64,000 nucleotides of DNA from Ctena decussata. Lineage: Eukaryota > Mollusca > Bivalvia > Lucinida > Lucinidae. Position 1 is the stretch's first letter, and every line of letters starts with the position of its first letter. The DNA is taken from contig OZ022500.1 in the NCBI GenBank assembly GCA_963989385.1, positions 14,956,460-15,020,459 on the forward strand, in the 5' to 3' direction. Below, piece after piece: positions 45,426 through 56,786 of the stretch. A model generated the notes under the pieces. That model had not been told where the DNA came from, did not search any database, and saw nothing but the letters and a program-made list of their open reading frames with translations. The translations under genes were made by a program, and so were the position numbers.

Positions 45426-47006
45426 TTAAAAAAGAGATTTTGTATCTAATTCGAATTTTAGCTTACACATTGTATTTATTCTTTTCCAGGCCTTTTCTTT
45501 AACAAAATTAATATGTGTATGCCACGTACAGTCATTAGTAAAAAAGACACCCAGATGTTTATGTACTTCAACTTCAGTGATTTGTTGATTATCCATGCAA
45601 AAAGGAGAGTGAATAGGTCCGTTAAGTTTACGAGATATGAGAAGTGTTTCTGTCTTAAGAGGATTGAAAGTGACGAGCCAGCGTTTTGCCCATTTAAGTA
45701 TTTTGTCAATATCTAAATTAAGAATCTCTGCGGTAGTCTCCGGGTTATCAACAACCATATACAGGCTGGTATCATCAGCGAAAAGTCGAATGTTTGATGC
45801 TATGTCCTCAACGATGTCGTTTATAAACAACAAGAACAAAAGCGGCCCTAAGATCGACCCCTGTGGCACTCCAGCCCGGATGTTGTTCCATTTTGACTGA
45901 ACCCCTGGAAGCACAACCCTCTTTTTTCCGTCTGTAAGATAGGAGCGAAAACATGTAAGCAAGCTACCTGAGATCCCAGCGGCTTCAAGCTTAAGTAGAA
46001 GACCCTCATGCCAAACACGATCGAACGCTTTGGAAACATCACTGAAAATAACTCGGACCTCCTTTCCTGAATCCAGTGCCTGACAAAAGGTATTGTAAAG
46101 ATAAGCAAGCTGATTTGCCGTAGAATCACCTGGGATAAAGCCAGATTGTAACGAGGTAAGTATTTTGTTGTCATTTAAATGATTGTAAAAATGTTTAAAC
46201 ACAACTCTTTCAAAGGATTTCTCCGGGTTACACAAAAGAGAGACGGGGCGGTAATTAGAAGGTTTGGATCGGTCACCACTCTTATGAACAGGGCATACAT
46301 GTGATACTTTCCAACAATACGGGAATACACCCGTTCGAAGTGATTGATTAAACAGGGAGCAAAAGGGTACAGACAGGTCAGCAGCTAGATCCCGGAGAAT
46401 ACGGTTATCAATACCATCAAGCCCTGCAGCTTTGCCAATGGGAAGAGATTTCAGTACGGTTTCGATTTCGATGGGAGTAAGCTGTATCAAAGTCAAATCA
46501 GATTGGACTATATAGTTAGCAACGTCTGGAAGCTCAACACCAGTGTCGTCTATAAGGGTTTGATCTCTAAAGTAATCGTTCAGAACGTTAGCTTTTTCAA
46601 GATCCTCTGAAATAATGACATCATCTTTATCATGTGGAGGAATAGAAATATTGGAGTTAGGGGAAATAACTGTTTTTAGAATGGTCCACCAATCTTTGGA
46701 TGATAAGGTATCTGATTTAGGTTTGTTCGCTATTTTATCGTTACACATTGTTTTAGATTGGCGAATTAGTTTTGTAACTTTATTACGAAGTTGTCTAAAT
46801 TTATGCCATTGCCACGGAAGATTAGTACGTTTTGCTTTCTTGTATGCACGCTTACGTCTGCGAATGAAGAACTTTATATTTGAATTTATCCAAGGTGGTT
46901 CACGTGGTCTAATGCGGGTCATTCTGTTAGGGATACACTCTTTGGCAATAACAGTGATATGGTTTGCAATATTCAAAGCATGTTTATTTACATCTGTGTC
47001 ATACAA
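45426..47006 (-). pseudogene. Reverse transcriptase domain of the LINE
   Basis: A 526-residue open frame; coding similarity continues upstream to the truncation point, so the first methionine is not the true start. Motifs in order: basic linker (about 50-60), PPWI near 37, NYRPVSLL at 251-258, FSDVSKAFDRVWH at 321-333, GVPQGSILGPLLFLLFINDI from 379, and the catalytic FADD at 409-412. This order is that of non-LTR reverse transcriptases of the jockey/CR1 group. The frame ends at a run of 17 T (minus-strand A), where a shift separates it from the C-terminal part. Confidence 0.9.
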
Positions 47007-47037
47007 GCTATTCCAATCAGTTTGTGATAGTTATTTA

Positions 47038-48420
47038 AAAAAAAAAAAAAAACACGCAAAGCATATGGGCTAATATGAAATAAAAGATTTTGAGTTAATT
47101 AAACAAAGCATTTTGAATCAAATAAACTGAAACAAAATAAACTAGAAGAGAATTTAAAAACAAAAACTTAAGATTTAATTAGCACACTTTCAAAAAAACC
47201 TAGAGAACTAAAAGGTTCAGCTCTAAAAAAAATAAAGCTTTCCTTAAGAGGCAACTCAGGGAAAGGAGACAGGTGCTCCCATCTTTCCCTATCATGAAAA
47301 AGAGAGAAACTGACCCTGGTAGCCTTTTTCTAAAAAGATAAAAGGGTGCAAAACAGTTTGTGTAGTTGCTACACAGGCTGTCATTGCTCGAAAAGCGAAA
47401 CAAAAGGCGAATAGCAGGGGCAGTCTAGTCACCGATAAACTAAAAAACTAAGCACATTTGAAAAATAAAAATAAAACAACTAGACTTTAAATATAGGACT
47501 GTGGAAGACCTGGATTTTTACCCTTTGAAATATATGTGTTTTCTATATTACATAATGATTAGTGCATCAAAGTCATGTATTTTGGTAGTTTAGTGAAGGA
47601 AAATAATTAACGTGACTTCACTGTAAGTTGCGAGACTGTTGAGTTTGCATTAGCTGAGAAAATGGTAAAAAGCTATTTCAACATTTACCCGGTTGAAATC
47701 CTGCTTAAGCCTGTGTAATTTTCCCGTTTTAATTACTTGTATTTGCATTGTTTCTGCTGAATATATAGATAAACATGCAGAAACTGCCATTTATTCATCA
47801 TCTTATTTAGTTGGATGGCTCAAAAGTCTGCAGTCAATTTTAAAGAGTAACTAAGCAGTTATTATGAAAAAAGCTACTTTGTTTACATTCTTGGGAATTC
47901 CAGACTCTGAGTCAGGAATTAGAACTATTGAAATGTATCAGCTTTTAAAGTATTTTTCATAATTATTGCTTTGCAGATACTTTGGGGTATAAATAATGTG
48001 CATTTTCATCCTACTTTGAGGATTTATTAGGAGCTATTTTCATTAATATGAGCTAAAAAGGGTCCTTGACTTTTCCATGACTGGAAGGCAGCCATCTTGG
48101 ATTTCTGACCATATTTGTGGGTGAAAATTACACCAAAATTAAGGACTTTCTAGAGAGTGTCAGATATCCAAATGTTTGCCTTAGGATGGAAATTTGTTCA
48201 AGGACTCAACTGACATTTTCAGATTGTTGATATTATTGTTTATTTGTGGTTTTTTTTCAGTTCTGTTCAGTTCAATTCTCTTATCGACGTTACCCAAGTG
48301 GCTCAACGGTACGTAACCATAGTTGCACACACTTGGCGCCGTTTTGTCTCTCTTTTACTTAGAATTTATGTTTAGAACAACAGTGCATGTCTGCCAGCAT
48401 AACTGACGAGCAGAACTCTT
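47038..48420. other. Intergenic
   Basis: An A run follows the LINE target duplication. Nothing else recognised to 48420. Confidence 0.55.
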
Positions 48421-48800
48421 AATAATGCCTCTTTCACATCAGCCGTGCGATTTTTGTTCGTACGATTTTGGAGGCCAATGGTGCCGTAGACAGATTGCAG
48501 ACAAATTCGCAGGGTACCTGGGCGAGTCCTTCGTGGTCTTAGAGATCGCAAGGCAGCCGTACGATGTTCGTCGCATGATTTTGCAGCTTGAAAGCAGAAA
48601 AAAAATAAACAACATTTCGAACGGCTGCCACAAGATGGCCGTGCAGCAGCCGTAAGGCTGCCGCAAGACTGCCGTGAGACGGTCGTAAGACACCACATGC
48701 GATTATGACTGCTCACGACATCTATGCGAATAGCGCTCAAAACATATATGCGAAAAGCTTATGATCGGGTCACGACATCTATGCGACTAGCCCTCACTTG
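48421..48800. mobile_element. Probable TAA-type MITE with GCCGTAAG words
   Basis: It begins TTAATAATGCCTCTTTCACA and is filled with GCCGTAAGGC, GACTGCCGTG and CGACATCTATGCG variants. The right terminus was not found, so the end coordinate is approximate. Confidence 0.45.
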
Positions 48801-48902
48801 CACCAAGGTCAAGCTGCATTGTGGGCAACTAATAGCTGTAGTACCATGTCGAAAGCAGTTACTAGATAGTCTACGCCCAGGGGCATAGACAATAAGGAGT
48901 TT

Positions 48903-49355
48903 TTGGCTTGCCCGCTTCGGCGGGCGAGCCTATGTATTCAGATAGAATAGGACTTCCTGCCATGCGCACTCAAGCGGAAGACGCTGGTTTGTTCCCAGCT
49001 TCGAAAAAAAAGCGCGGTGGCTCAGTGGTTAGTGCACTTGACTCTGACGCCAGAGGTCGTGGGTTCGAGCCTCACCCAGGGTGACATCTTCCTATGTCCG
49101 AACGCGTTTTCTAGCATCATTTGCAGGGATGATGCTAACAAGTGTGCCGTCCTTCGGATCGGGACGTTAACTGGAGGCCCCCTGTGCAGGGAGAGTCATC
49201 CCCTGTGCAGGTTAAAGATTCCTACTATAGCTACATGGCTATATGTAGGCTTTCATTTTATTGGCTTGCCGCTCGGCGGCGAGCCATATATTCAGACAGG
49301 TTATGACTTCCTGTCATGCGCACTCCAGCGGAAGACGCTGATTTGTTCCCAGCTT
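48903..49355 (+). mobile_element. S4 SINE between two copies of a 96-bp repeat
   Basis: GGCTTGCCCGC, TTCGG, GCGGGCGAGCC begins a roughly 96-bp sequence at 48903-48998. It recurs at about 49260-49355 in degenerate form (shared AGCGGAAGACGCTG, TTGTTCCCAGCTTCGA). Between them is a tRNA-like SINE: GCGGTGGCTCAGTGGTTAGT and GTGGGTTCGAGCCTCACC, then a body with CGGATCGGGACGTTAACTGG. Confidence 0.55.
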
Positions 49356-50009
49356 CGAGAATGGTTCATAATTGCAAGTTGAAAACCAATATATGGTCTA
49401 CGGGGCGCAACTTCGTGTGACTGTTTCTTTTATCTAGGCACCGAAACATAACGACACGCCACAATCTGGCACACCAAATAATCGAATATGTCTAGCATCT
49501 TTTGCCTTACTGAAAACATGAGTTATTATTATTTTTTTATTTATTTATCCGGTGTGTTTGAATATTTCTTGATTGTCCACTGCCAAATAAGGTCAAAAAA
49601 CGACATGCGCAATTCGCGGGCATTATGTAAAATATGGACTGGACTTGGACTCTGGACTTTGGACTCTGGACTTCGGGCTGTGTAAAACCTGGATTTCAGA
49701 CTTTGTAAAACCTGGACTTTGGACTCTGGAGTTTGTAAACGTGGACTGAAATATTTCAACAATAGTTGTTATGCCTGTACAAACAGTCTAGAGTGTATAT
49801 CCAAATTAGACTACTGGTTGGAACAGTCTGATCAGGGTCTGTGCCAACAGCCTTATTTAAAAGCATTTACTGGTTTTACAGACTAGGTGTTTGATCGTAT
49901 TTACTAGATACTATTTCTTATTTTTTCATAAGCGTACATTGAAATTCAGTTTCTTATTTTTTCATAAACGTACAATGTTATTCAGTTTAATGTAAGTGTC
50001 TTATTGAAA

Positions 50010-51735
50010 ACAAGAAACATCTTTAAAAAAGATAATTGTCGAAGATGAAATTCGTTTTTAAAGAACAACTTTTTAGTCATGTCAGGACGGATCCACCGCT
50101 TCCTGGGTATTATCAGTACTTTTGTAAAGTAAATGTGTCTTGTTCAAGGACAAAACATGAATTCCCGAGTGAGGATTATCGTGATCAGCCTTGGTCGAGT
50201 TCGATTACAACTATTGTCTGGCAATAGTATGTCATGGAAGAAGCGGGTCAACTCGGCCTGCTTTCTGTAAGCCTGGGGTCTTCACGGCTCCTGGGTCAAC
50301 TCGGCCTCCATTCAACTCGTCCGGGTCAATTCGCCCTGCGGTCATTTGCATCCTCGCCCCAACCTACGAAGATGGGCAGCGCCAGGAACGAACGGAAACA
50401 CAATAAACGAATAGAGTTTGTTGGGTTGTTGATTGAATAAGAAGTCCCTCAAAATGGTGGACAAAACATGAATTAAGATAAAGGGCAACCCAATAATCCC
50501 TCAACGAATAACTGCAACTGCAGCTAGACTATGGTAACGGGACGTTCCGGGCCTACAATACTACAATGGCGCTGGGATAGCCGGACCAAGGTGCAGGGCA
50601 ATTATATTCTAATTGTTTCCATAGTGCCGGAGTTTTAAGATTGGGGTCCTTTGCCCTGTGAGATTTTCTGTAGTATAGGGTCATTATAACAGCAAGGTTG
50701 TAACCATCAGCTAATCATCACAGGTCTCTGAAATGTAAAAATTCCATTTCTGTAGGTGGGGGTTGTGGATACAAATGACTGGCGCATAGATATATAACCA
50801 TGCGGCACCATGGCTAAAACTGATGTTTTCCTTACTCATTTTCATACAACTTCGATATCCTAGTTTATTTGCCACAAGTAAGATTTAATGGCATGACTGA
50901 ACTGCAAAAATACCGATACCTCACCAGGAGCTAGCTGTAACCGGGGGAACACTTATTAAAAGTCTATTTCTTAGCTTTTTCTGCCTCATATTTTCATGAT
51001 TTTCCCTGACTTCGTTTGGCCCAATTGCTAAGGGAGTGAAATCGTGAGTTTGTGAGTGAGTGAGCGTGTGTGCAATTGAGCGAATGAGTATCAAGATAAG
51101 CCTGCATCGATATAATTCCTTATCCAGAAAATTTTATCGCCGATGCAATGAATTGGTTTCAAAACTCAATGCCAGGTTAAAATCGCTTTCACATGAACGC
51201 CTATCGGAACCAGAATTTTATGATGACTTAGTATACAAATTCAAAAAGATAAGGGGTATGTCTGATTTTTTGTTCAGCTTCGAAAAGTGGTTTTTTGTTC
51301 TCATTGTATTTTGTTCAGTGCTAGCACTAACCATCAAAATCAGAAAGTCTTCCTTGTGATTTTAGTTAGAAATACATCACTTGTTAAAGAAAACTGATTT
51401 CTGGCGCGGCAGATCGGAAGCGCGGTGCGGTTATAGCTTTTATACTAGACCTTTAAATACACGATTGGAAAACTCGAATGCGCCTGATCTACGGCTGCTC
51501 AAACGGGTCATGAAATTTGCAAATACACTTTTCGTCATTCGTTATTATTGAATAAAACACGTCTATCCGCAAATAACGGCGATTAAATTAAAAAGGAAAC
51601 GAAGCCAAAATAAAGTTTATATTCATAAAACGTCATTTTAAAACTGTTTCTTTTCACAAATGGTAGATTGTGTTTATTATCCCCCATACAATAAAAACCC
51701 GGATGAGGTCATGCATGCTCTGATATGTCTACGAC
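50010..51735. mobile_element. 1.7-kb insertion of unknown type in copy A
   Basis: Copy B runs straight across this point (CATTGAAAAAATTCAATTC), whereas copy A has about 1.7 kb between ATTGAAAA and AAAATTCAATTC. It contains the open frame at 51087 and GGGTCAACTCGGCCT-type words at 50244-50340. No clear terminal repeats. Confidence 0.5.
51087..51359 (+). CDS. Unidentified 90-residue open frame with C-terminal membrane segment
   Basis: Starting at the internal ATG the product begins MSIKISLHRYNSLSRKFYRR. It has a basic, helical-looking body (LNARLKSLSHERLSEPEFYD) and ends in a hydrophobic stretch (FFVLIVFCSVLALTIKI) followed by KSSL. It lies within the copy-A-specific insertion, so it probably belongs to a mobile element. 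I do not recognise the family. Confidence 0.35.
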   Translation, partial: SIKISLHRYNSLSRKFYRRCNELVSKLNARLKSLSHERLSEPEFYDDLVYKFKKIRGMSDFLFSFEKWFFVLIVFCSVLALTIKIRKSSL

Positions 51736-51869
51736 AAAAAATTCAATTCAGGAAACAACATGTGTGGGAAAATATCAGTATCTTACAGTTGCCATCAAAT
51801 CATCCTTTTCTAGGCCTATGCAATTTTAACAGTTACCTTCCTTTTTGAATAAAAGTTTCTAAAATTTAG

Positions 51870-52147
51870 AGGGTCAAGGCAGCGTAGCGCAATCGGTAGC
51901 GCGTTTTGACTCAAGAGCCAGAGGTCCCGGGTTCGATACTCGGTCCGGCCACATACTTTCGTTTTTCCTTTCGCTGATTCTAGAAGGGCAGTTGTCAGTT
52001 ACTGGTGAAAGTATGTGCACTTAGTACTGGTTAACCGCTAAGGAGGTCTAAGCCTGCCCAGGAATAGTGTGGTTAGGGTAACAGACCGTCCCAACATGAT
52101 CATAGCTGTTTATCGTGGACAATAAAACAACAACAAAATAATAACTA
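51870..52147 (+). mobile_element. S1 SINE with empty site in copy B
   Basis: A complete S1 SINE (GCGCAATCGGTAGCGCG; CCCGGGTTCGATACTCGG; tail AAAACAACAACAAAATAAT). CTAAAATTTAG (51859-51869) and CTAAAATATAG (52148-52158) are the 11-bp target duplication with one mismatch. Copy B has only one version (ACTAAAAAAATATAG). Confidence 0.9.
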
Positions 52148-52321
52148 CTAAAATATAGAAGACTTTTTTTTCTTTTGCATTAAATCCCTATATAATGACA
52201 AAATATGTGATGACCAAGGACAACACGCTGGATTCTGAAAACAAACATCCTGTGGAAGCAACAAAAATACATTGACTTGTAATCATTACCAATTACCAGT
52301 TATACTCTATACCGCAGACTT

Positions 52322-52580
52322 GCTGGGTCGCATAGTGCAGTCGGTGGTGCGTCTAACTAAAAAACAGAGGTCCCGGGTTCGATATTCAGCCCGGCCACTT
52401 ACGCTCGTTTCCGCTTCCGCTGAGTCAAGAAGGGCAGCTGTCAGTTATTGGCGAAAGTTAGTGCACTTAATAATAAATGAGCGCTTAGGATGGCTAAGCC
52501 TTCCCAGGAATATTGTAGTTAAATTAACTGACCGTCCTTGTAGCTGTTTACCGTGCACGTAAAACAATAACACAACAACA
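52322..52580 (+). mobile_element. S1 SINE shared by both duplication copies
   Basis: GTCGCATAGTGCAGTCGGTG and CCCGGGTTCGATATTCAG form the head. The body and tail (AAAACAATAACACAACAAC) match 56246-56530 at the orthologous position, so it was present before the duplication. Confidence 0.8.
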
Positions 52581-53074
52581 ACATACCACAGGCTTAACCA
52601 GTACTTATAACTGAACTCAGTGATGACAATATACTAAAAAGAATAAGCTGAATATTTGCAGACGATCTATGGCAACTGTTTGGGAAGGGACTATCATTTT
52701 CATTATAACCTCCTCTCAGTGTTAGTCAGCTTTTCTTCAACAGAAACAATGAGACAAACAGTCATAAAAGTTGTTTCCCCTTTTAATAATAGCCATTGTT
52801 GCGGACGGTAAGATTTTTTTTCTACCAATCTGTCACTCTGTCACAAATGAGGCTAGTAAGACGAACTACTTCCACTATTTCCTTCTCATATCAGCAGTCA
52901 TGAACCATATATCATCTTATGTGTAAGGGACTTGTAAAAGAACTTTTCCAATGTAAGATGAATTTTTTCAACATCAAGACTTGACGATCTAATAATGAAC
53001 ATAACTTTGTCCTAACCGAACGGCTCAGGGAATATAGCAATCAAATTCCAGTCCATCTCTCTCTGTCCGTATTT

Positions 53075-54532
53075 GGTTTAAACATATTTTATTCAGAAAT
53101 ATCAACAGAAACAAACATTGTATACAATCAATTAAGGATCAGAACGAAAGCAAATACTTATTAAGTTCTTCTCCTTTAGCATATAAATTTGTGAATGAAT
53201 GGCGGAAATACTGACATCGTGTTACTGAATAATACATTATGAAAACGTGTAAATATAGTACAAATGCATTATAGACAAGCATTGTTAAATGAAAAAAACA
53301 GATCAACAAACAAAAGAGAGTGAATATATCATTGTAGTTTATAAATGTATGTAAGTAGAAGCGTTTTTTCCAAATGATTCCTGAACAACAACAACAAAAA
53401 AATCAACAGGAAAAAATCAAGAAAAAAAATGGAAAAAGTGATGATAGAAATATAGTAATTTGGACCATAAAAAGGCAAGGAAAAAAAAATAAACATGCTT
53501 TAATCTTGTTGAATCAGGGAATTGGGGGAACGTGCACCAGAAAAATCCCACATATACAAATAATGCTGCTTGGTCACTGCAGTTACATCAAGTACCATCG
53601 CATATCATATAATATGGAAGCTGTATACTTAACTAAATCGTCTGGTGTCTAAAATGTATGTTTGCACCTTGTTAAATATTAGAGCGTTAATTTCTTGAGA
53701 AAGCGACGGATCTCCGAAAAGTACAAGATTCAAATTAGGAGGTCGATGTTGTTCTATGGCTGTGGAGAGCTCTAATCTTTGCTGTACGTAATATGGACAA
53801 GAGAAAAAGAAATGGTATGTAGTTTCAATACTTCCACATCTGCATAAAGGTGAATCAACTATATTTTTTAGAAAGAGATCATTGTTTAGACTGCTACAGT
53901 TAGTACGAAGACGAGTGTGTAGAATCTGAGATTTTCTGCTTCCAACATAGTAGTATTTGGGGATAGACGCTCGATCCTTGTTTAGATAGCTTTTGAAAGA
54001 GTTGACAGAATCTAAGTATTTAGCCTGTTCCGGTAAGTTATTCCAATCTCTAACAACAGATGGTAGAAAAGACATATAGTATAAGTTAGTTCTTGATGCA
54101 ATAGATTGTAAATCATCTGCGTTTCTAAGATTGTGGCGTGAGATGTTGTTGACAGACTGTGGTACTAAAGATGACAGGTAAGTAGGAGAGAGATTGTTCT
54201 TCATCTTATAAAACAAGGTAAGTTTATGGTTGGTGCGTCTTTGCTGAAGGGTATGCCAACCAATTTCTGTGTAAAGGGAGTTAAGAGATACGAGTTTTGT
54301 GGTTCCTGTGGCTATTCTAGTTGCTTCGTTTTGTACTTTTTCGAGTTCCTGCTTCTCGTACTGGGTACAATTATCCCAGATAATGTCACCGTATTCTAAA
54401 AGTGGCCGTATAAATGCTATGTATATAGTTTCGAGTGCTTTTCTATCTAGTTTAAACTTAAGTTTCCGCATTACATTAATTCTACCCCAGGCTTTTTCAA
54501 CTATATAATTAATATGATCATGCCACGAACAA
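53075..54532 (-). mobile_element. 5'-truncated jockey/CR1-type LINE, copy 2
   Basis: 1458 bp, minus strand, flanked by an exact 13-bp duplication TCTGTCCGTATTT (53062-53074 and 54533-54545). Copy B of the segmental duplication keeps the empty site at about 57353-57373. It is the same family and orientation as copy 1. Confidence 0.93.
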
Positions 54533-54609
54533 TCTGTCCGTATTTTAGTACGCCTATTAACATTTTGTTGTCCACTCTGTAACTTGAATACCCTTTGGAC
54601 TATTTTCAT
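53629..54609 (-). pseudogene. C-terminal LINE fragment fused to flanking DNA
   Basis: A 326-residue open frame. The first 25 or so codons come from target-site DNA (54533-54609). LINE sequence starts near DCSWHDHINYIVEKAWGRIN and continues through IWDNCTQYEKQELEKVQNEA, PTYLSSLVPQSVNNISRHNL and a C-terminal cysteine motif (PLCRCG, H, C). The whole RT palm is missing, so it cannot retrotranspose. Confidence 0.88.
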
Positions 54610-55050
54610 TACACTTCACCAGTTATGTGTAGTCCATTTGCTCCAAAGTACAAACACAGTTCTGCTTAGTTCACACAAAACACAGGACGAAACTCCCAGT
54701 AAATCTCCTAATGTCCTTAAATTTCTTATATAACAATACATAACAGAATACGAAAATCCTTATTTCTAAATGCTTTTATGAAATATTTTTCAATAGCAGT
54801 AATACAAAAATTGACCTTTTTACTGAAGGTAATCATATGATTGTCAGAACAACCAGAATGTAGCGTAACCTCATTGTTACTATAGTTGTGGACGTTTTTA
54901 AATGAAGAAAGTGTCTCCAAGTAAGATACCATCTCCCAAGACCATAAACCATAAACCACAAAATACCACAAACATTGAACTACATGAGCGCTAACTTGGC
55001 AAGCCTTTCCTTTTAAAAGGAAACTTTATATTATTTGGATCCTTTTGAAA

Positions 55051-55324
55051 CTAATCAGTCTTTGAATCGACTGCCCAATTAAAATAACGAAATTACAGTA
55101 TGCTTTTTTCTGGTTTCGTACCAGATATTGTCAGGGTCACTGACGAGGCTTTATTAGCCGAAACTACGTAGTCTGGCCCATGTTCCTATTTCGGTATGTA
55201 TTCTCTGCTCTTGAAGGAACTTTTTTGTGATTTTAATTTCATCCTGCAACACTGGAGTGTACAAAAGTACACCTGCTCATAATACTCTGAAAAGAGGGTG
55301 AAGCCGTAAATATAGAAAGAGTAT
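55051..55324. other. Spacer between the two duplication copies
   Basis: About 270 bp unique sequence separate the end of copy A from the start of copy B. Nothing recognised. Confidence 0.6.
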
Positions 55325-56245
55325 GGTCCATAACTGCAAGTAGAGAACCAATATATGGAGAGCGTCTACGGGGCGCAACTTCGTTTGACTGTTTCTTTCG
55401 CTGGTAGCACTTTCGTACCTAAGCACCGTTAAATAACGACACGCCACAATCTAGCACACCAAATAATCGAACATGCCTAGCATTTTTTGCCTTGCTAAAT
55501 ACCAAGTTATTTTTATTTTTATATTTATCCGGTGTATTTGGATGTTTCTTGATAATTGTCCACTGTCAAATAACGACATGCGCAATTAGCGGGCATTATG
55601 TAAAACGTGGACTGGACTTGGACTCTGGGCTTCGGACTGTGTTAAACCTGGACTCTGGACTTTGGACTAGGTAAAACCTGGATTTTGGACTCTAGAATTG
55701 TAAAACCCGGACTAAAATATTTCAACAATAGTTGCTATGCCTGCACAAACAGTGTAGAGTGTAGATCCTCATTAGACTGCTGGTTGGAACAGTCTGATAA
55801 GGGTCTAGTTTTATTTAAAAGCATTTACTGGTTTTACAGACAATGTGTTTGATGGTATTTACTAGATACTATTTCTTATTTTTCATAAAAACATACATTG
55901 AAATTCAGTTTCATGAAAGTTCTCCATTGAAAAAATTCAATTCAGGAAACAACATGTGTTATATGTAAAAATTATCAGTGTCTTACAATTGCCATCAAAT
56001 CACCCTTTTCTAGGCTTATGCAATTTTAACAGTTACCCTCTTTTTTGAATAAAACTAAAAAAATATAGAAGAATTCTTTAATTTTTTGCATTAAATCACT
56101 ATATAATGACCAAATATATGATGACCAAGGACAACACGCAAGTGATTCTGAAAACAAACATCCCTTGGAAGCAATAAAAATACACTAATTCCTTCATTGA
56201 CTTGTAATCATTACCAGTTACCAGTTATATTGTATACCACAGACT

Positions 56246-56530
56246 TGCCGGATCGCATAGTGCAGTCGTGAGATACTACATGTATTTATTTCTGCCTTAA
56301 TAACCAGACGTCCCGGGTTCTATACACGGTCCGGCCATTTACTTTCATGTCCCCTTCCGTTGATTCAAGAAGGGCAGTTGTCAGTTATTGGCGAAAGTAA
56401 GTGCACTTAGTACTGTTAACCGCTTAGGATGGCTAAGCCTGCCCAGAAATAGTGTGGTTAGGTTAACAGACCGTCCTGACATGACCATACATGTAGCTGT
56501 TTACTATGGACATAAAACAATAACACAAAA
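56246..56530 (+). mobile_element. S1 SINE, orthologous to 52322
   Basis: The head is disrupted (GCATAGTGCAGTCGTGAG followed by extra sequence before CCCGGGTTCTATACACGG). The body GGGCAGTTGTCAGTTATTGG and TAAGCCTGCCCA are intact. Confidence 0.8.
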
Positions 56531-56626
56531 CAGCAACATACCACAGGCTTAACCAGTACTTATAACTGAACTCAATGATGACAAAATACGAAAAATAATA
56601 AGCTATCTATTTGCAGACTAGGAGCG

Positions 56627-56786
56627 GTGGTAGTGTGGTGGATAACGCGCTGGACTACCAATCCAGGGATTGCAAGATCGATTCCCCCTTCTCCGGTCTT
56701 TCGGATGAGACTTAAAACCGAGGTCCCATTCTGTAGGACCTAGTTGTTGATGGGATGTTAAACCCAAGTTCACTCACTCACTCACT
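56627..56786 (+). mobile_element. tRNA-derived SINE (family S5), copy-B specific
   Basis: GGTGGTAGTGTGGTGGATAA and GCAAGATCGATTCCC form the tRNA-like head. The body has TTTCGGATGAGACTTAAAAC, and the tail is TCACTCACTCAC. Flanks GCAGAC/ACAGAC suggest a short target duplication. Copy A lacks it. Confidence 0.75.

Larger units (their letters stand above)
44125..47026 (-). mobile_element. 5'-truncated jockey/CR1-type LINE, copy 1
   Basis: 2902 bp on the minus strand, flanked by the 11-bp duplication ATAGTTATTTA (44114-44124 and 47027-47037). The 3' end (GTTTAAAC next to the target duplication, AAATAAATATG words) matches copy 2 at 53075. The endonuclease is missing, as expected of incomplete reverse transcription. 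The RT frame is broken at a T tract, so the copy is dead. Confidence 0.9.
49363..55050 (+). repeat. Segmental duplication, copy A
   Basis: It aligns in order with 55325-57869: shared GTCTACGGGGCGCAACTTCG, CACGCCACAATCT, the GGACTCTGGACTTTGGACT block, CAATTCAGGAAACAACATG, GATGACCAAGGACAACACGC, and the final GCCTTTCCTTTTAAAAGGAA. Copy A additionally holds an unknown 1.7-kb insert, an S1 SINE at 51870 and a LINE at 53075, each absent from copy B. Confidence 0.85.

Noticed and set aside
45513..45900. Plus-strand frames opposite the LINE
   Set aside because: Antisense shadows of the RT coding sequence.
46615..47073. 152-codon plus-strand frame
   Set aside because: Antisense of the LINE reverse transcriptase frame.
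49013..49085. Functional tRNA gene
   Set aside because: No convincing acceptor stem; followed by a SINE body.
51880..51952. Functional tRNA gene
   Set aside because: Box A and B are good, but it is followed by the S1 SINE body and tail and has target duplications; it is the SINE head.
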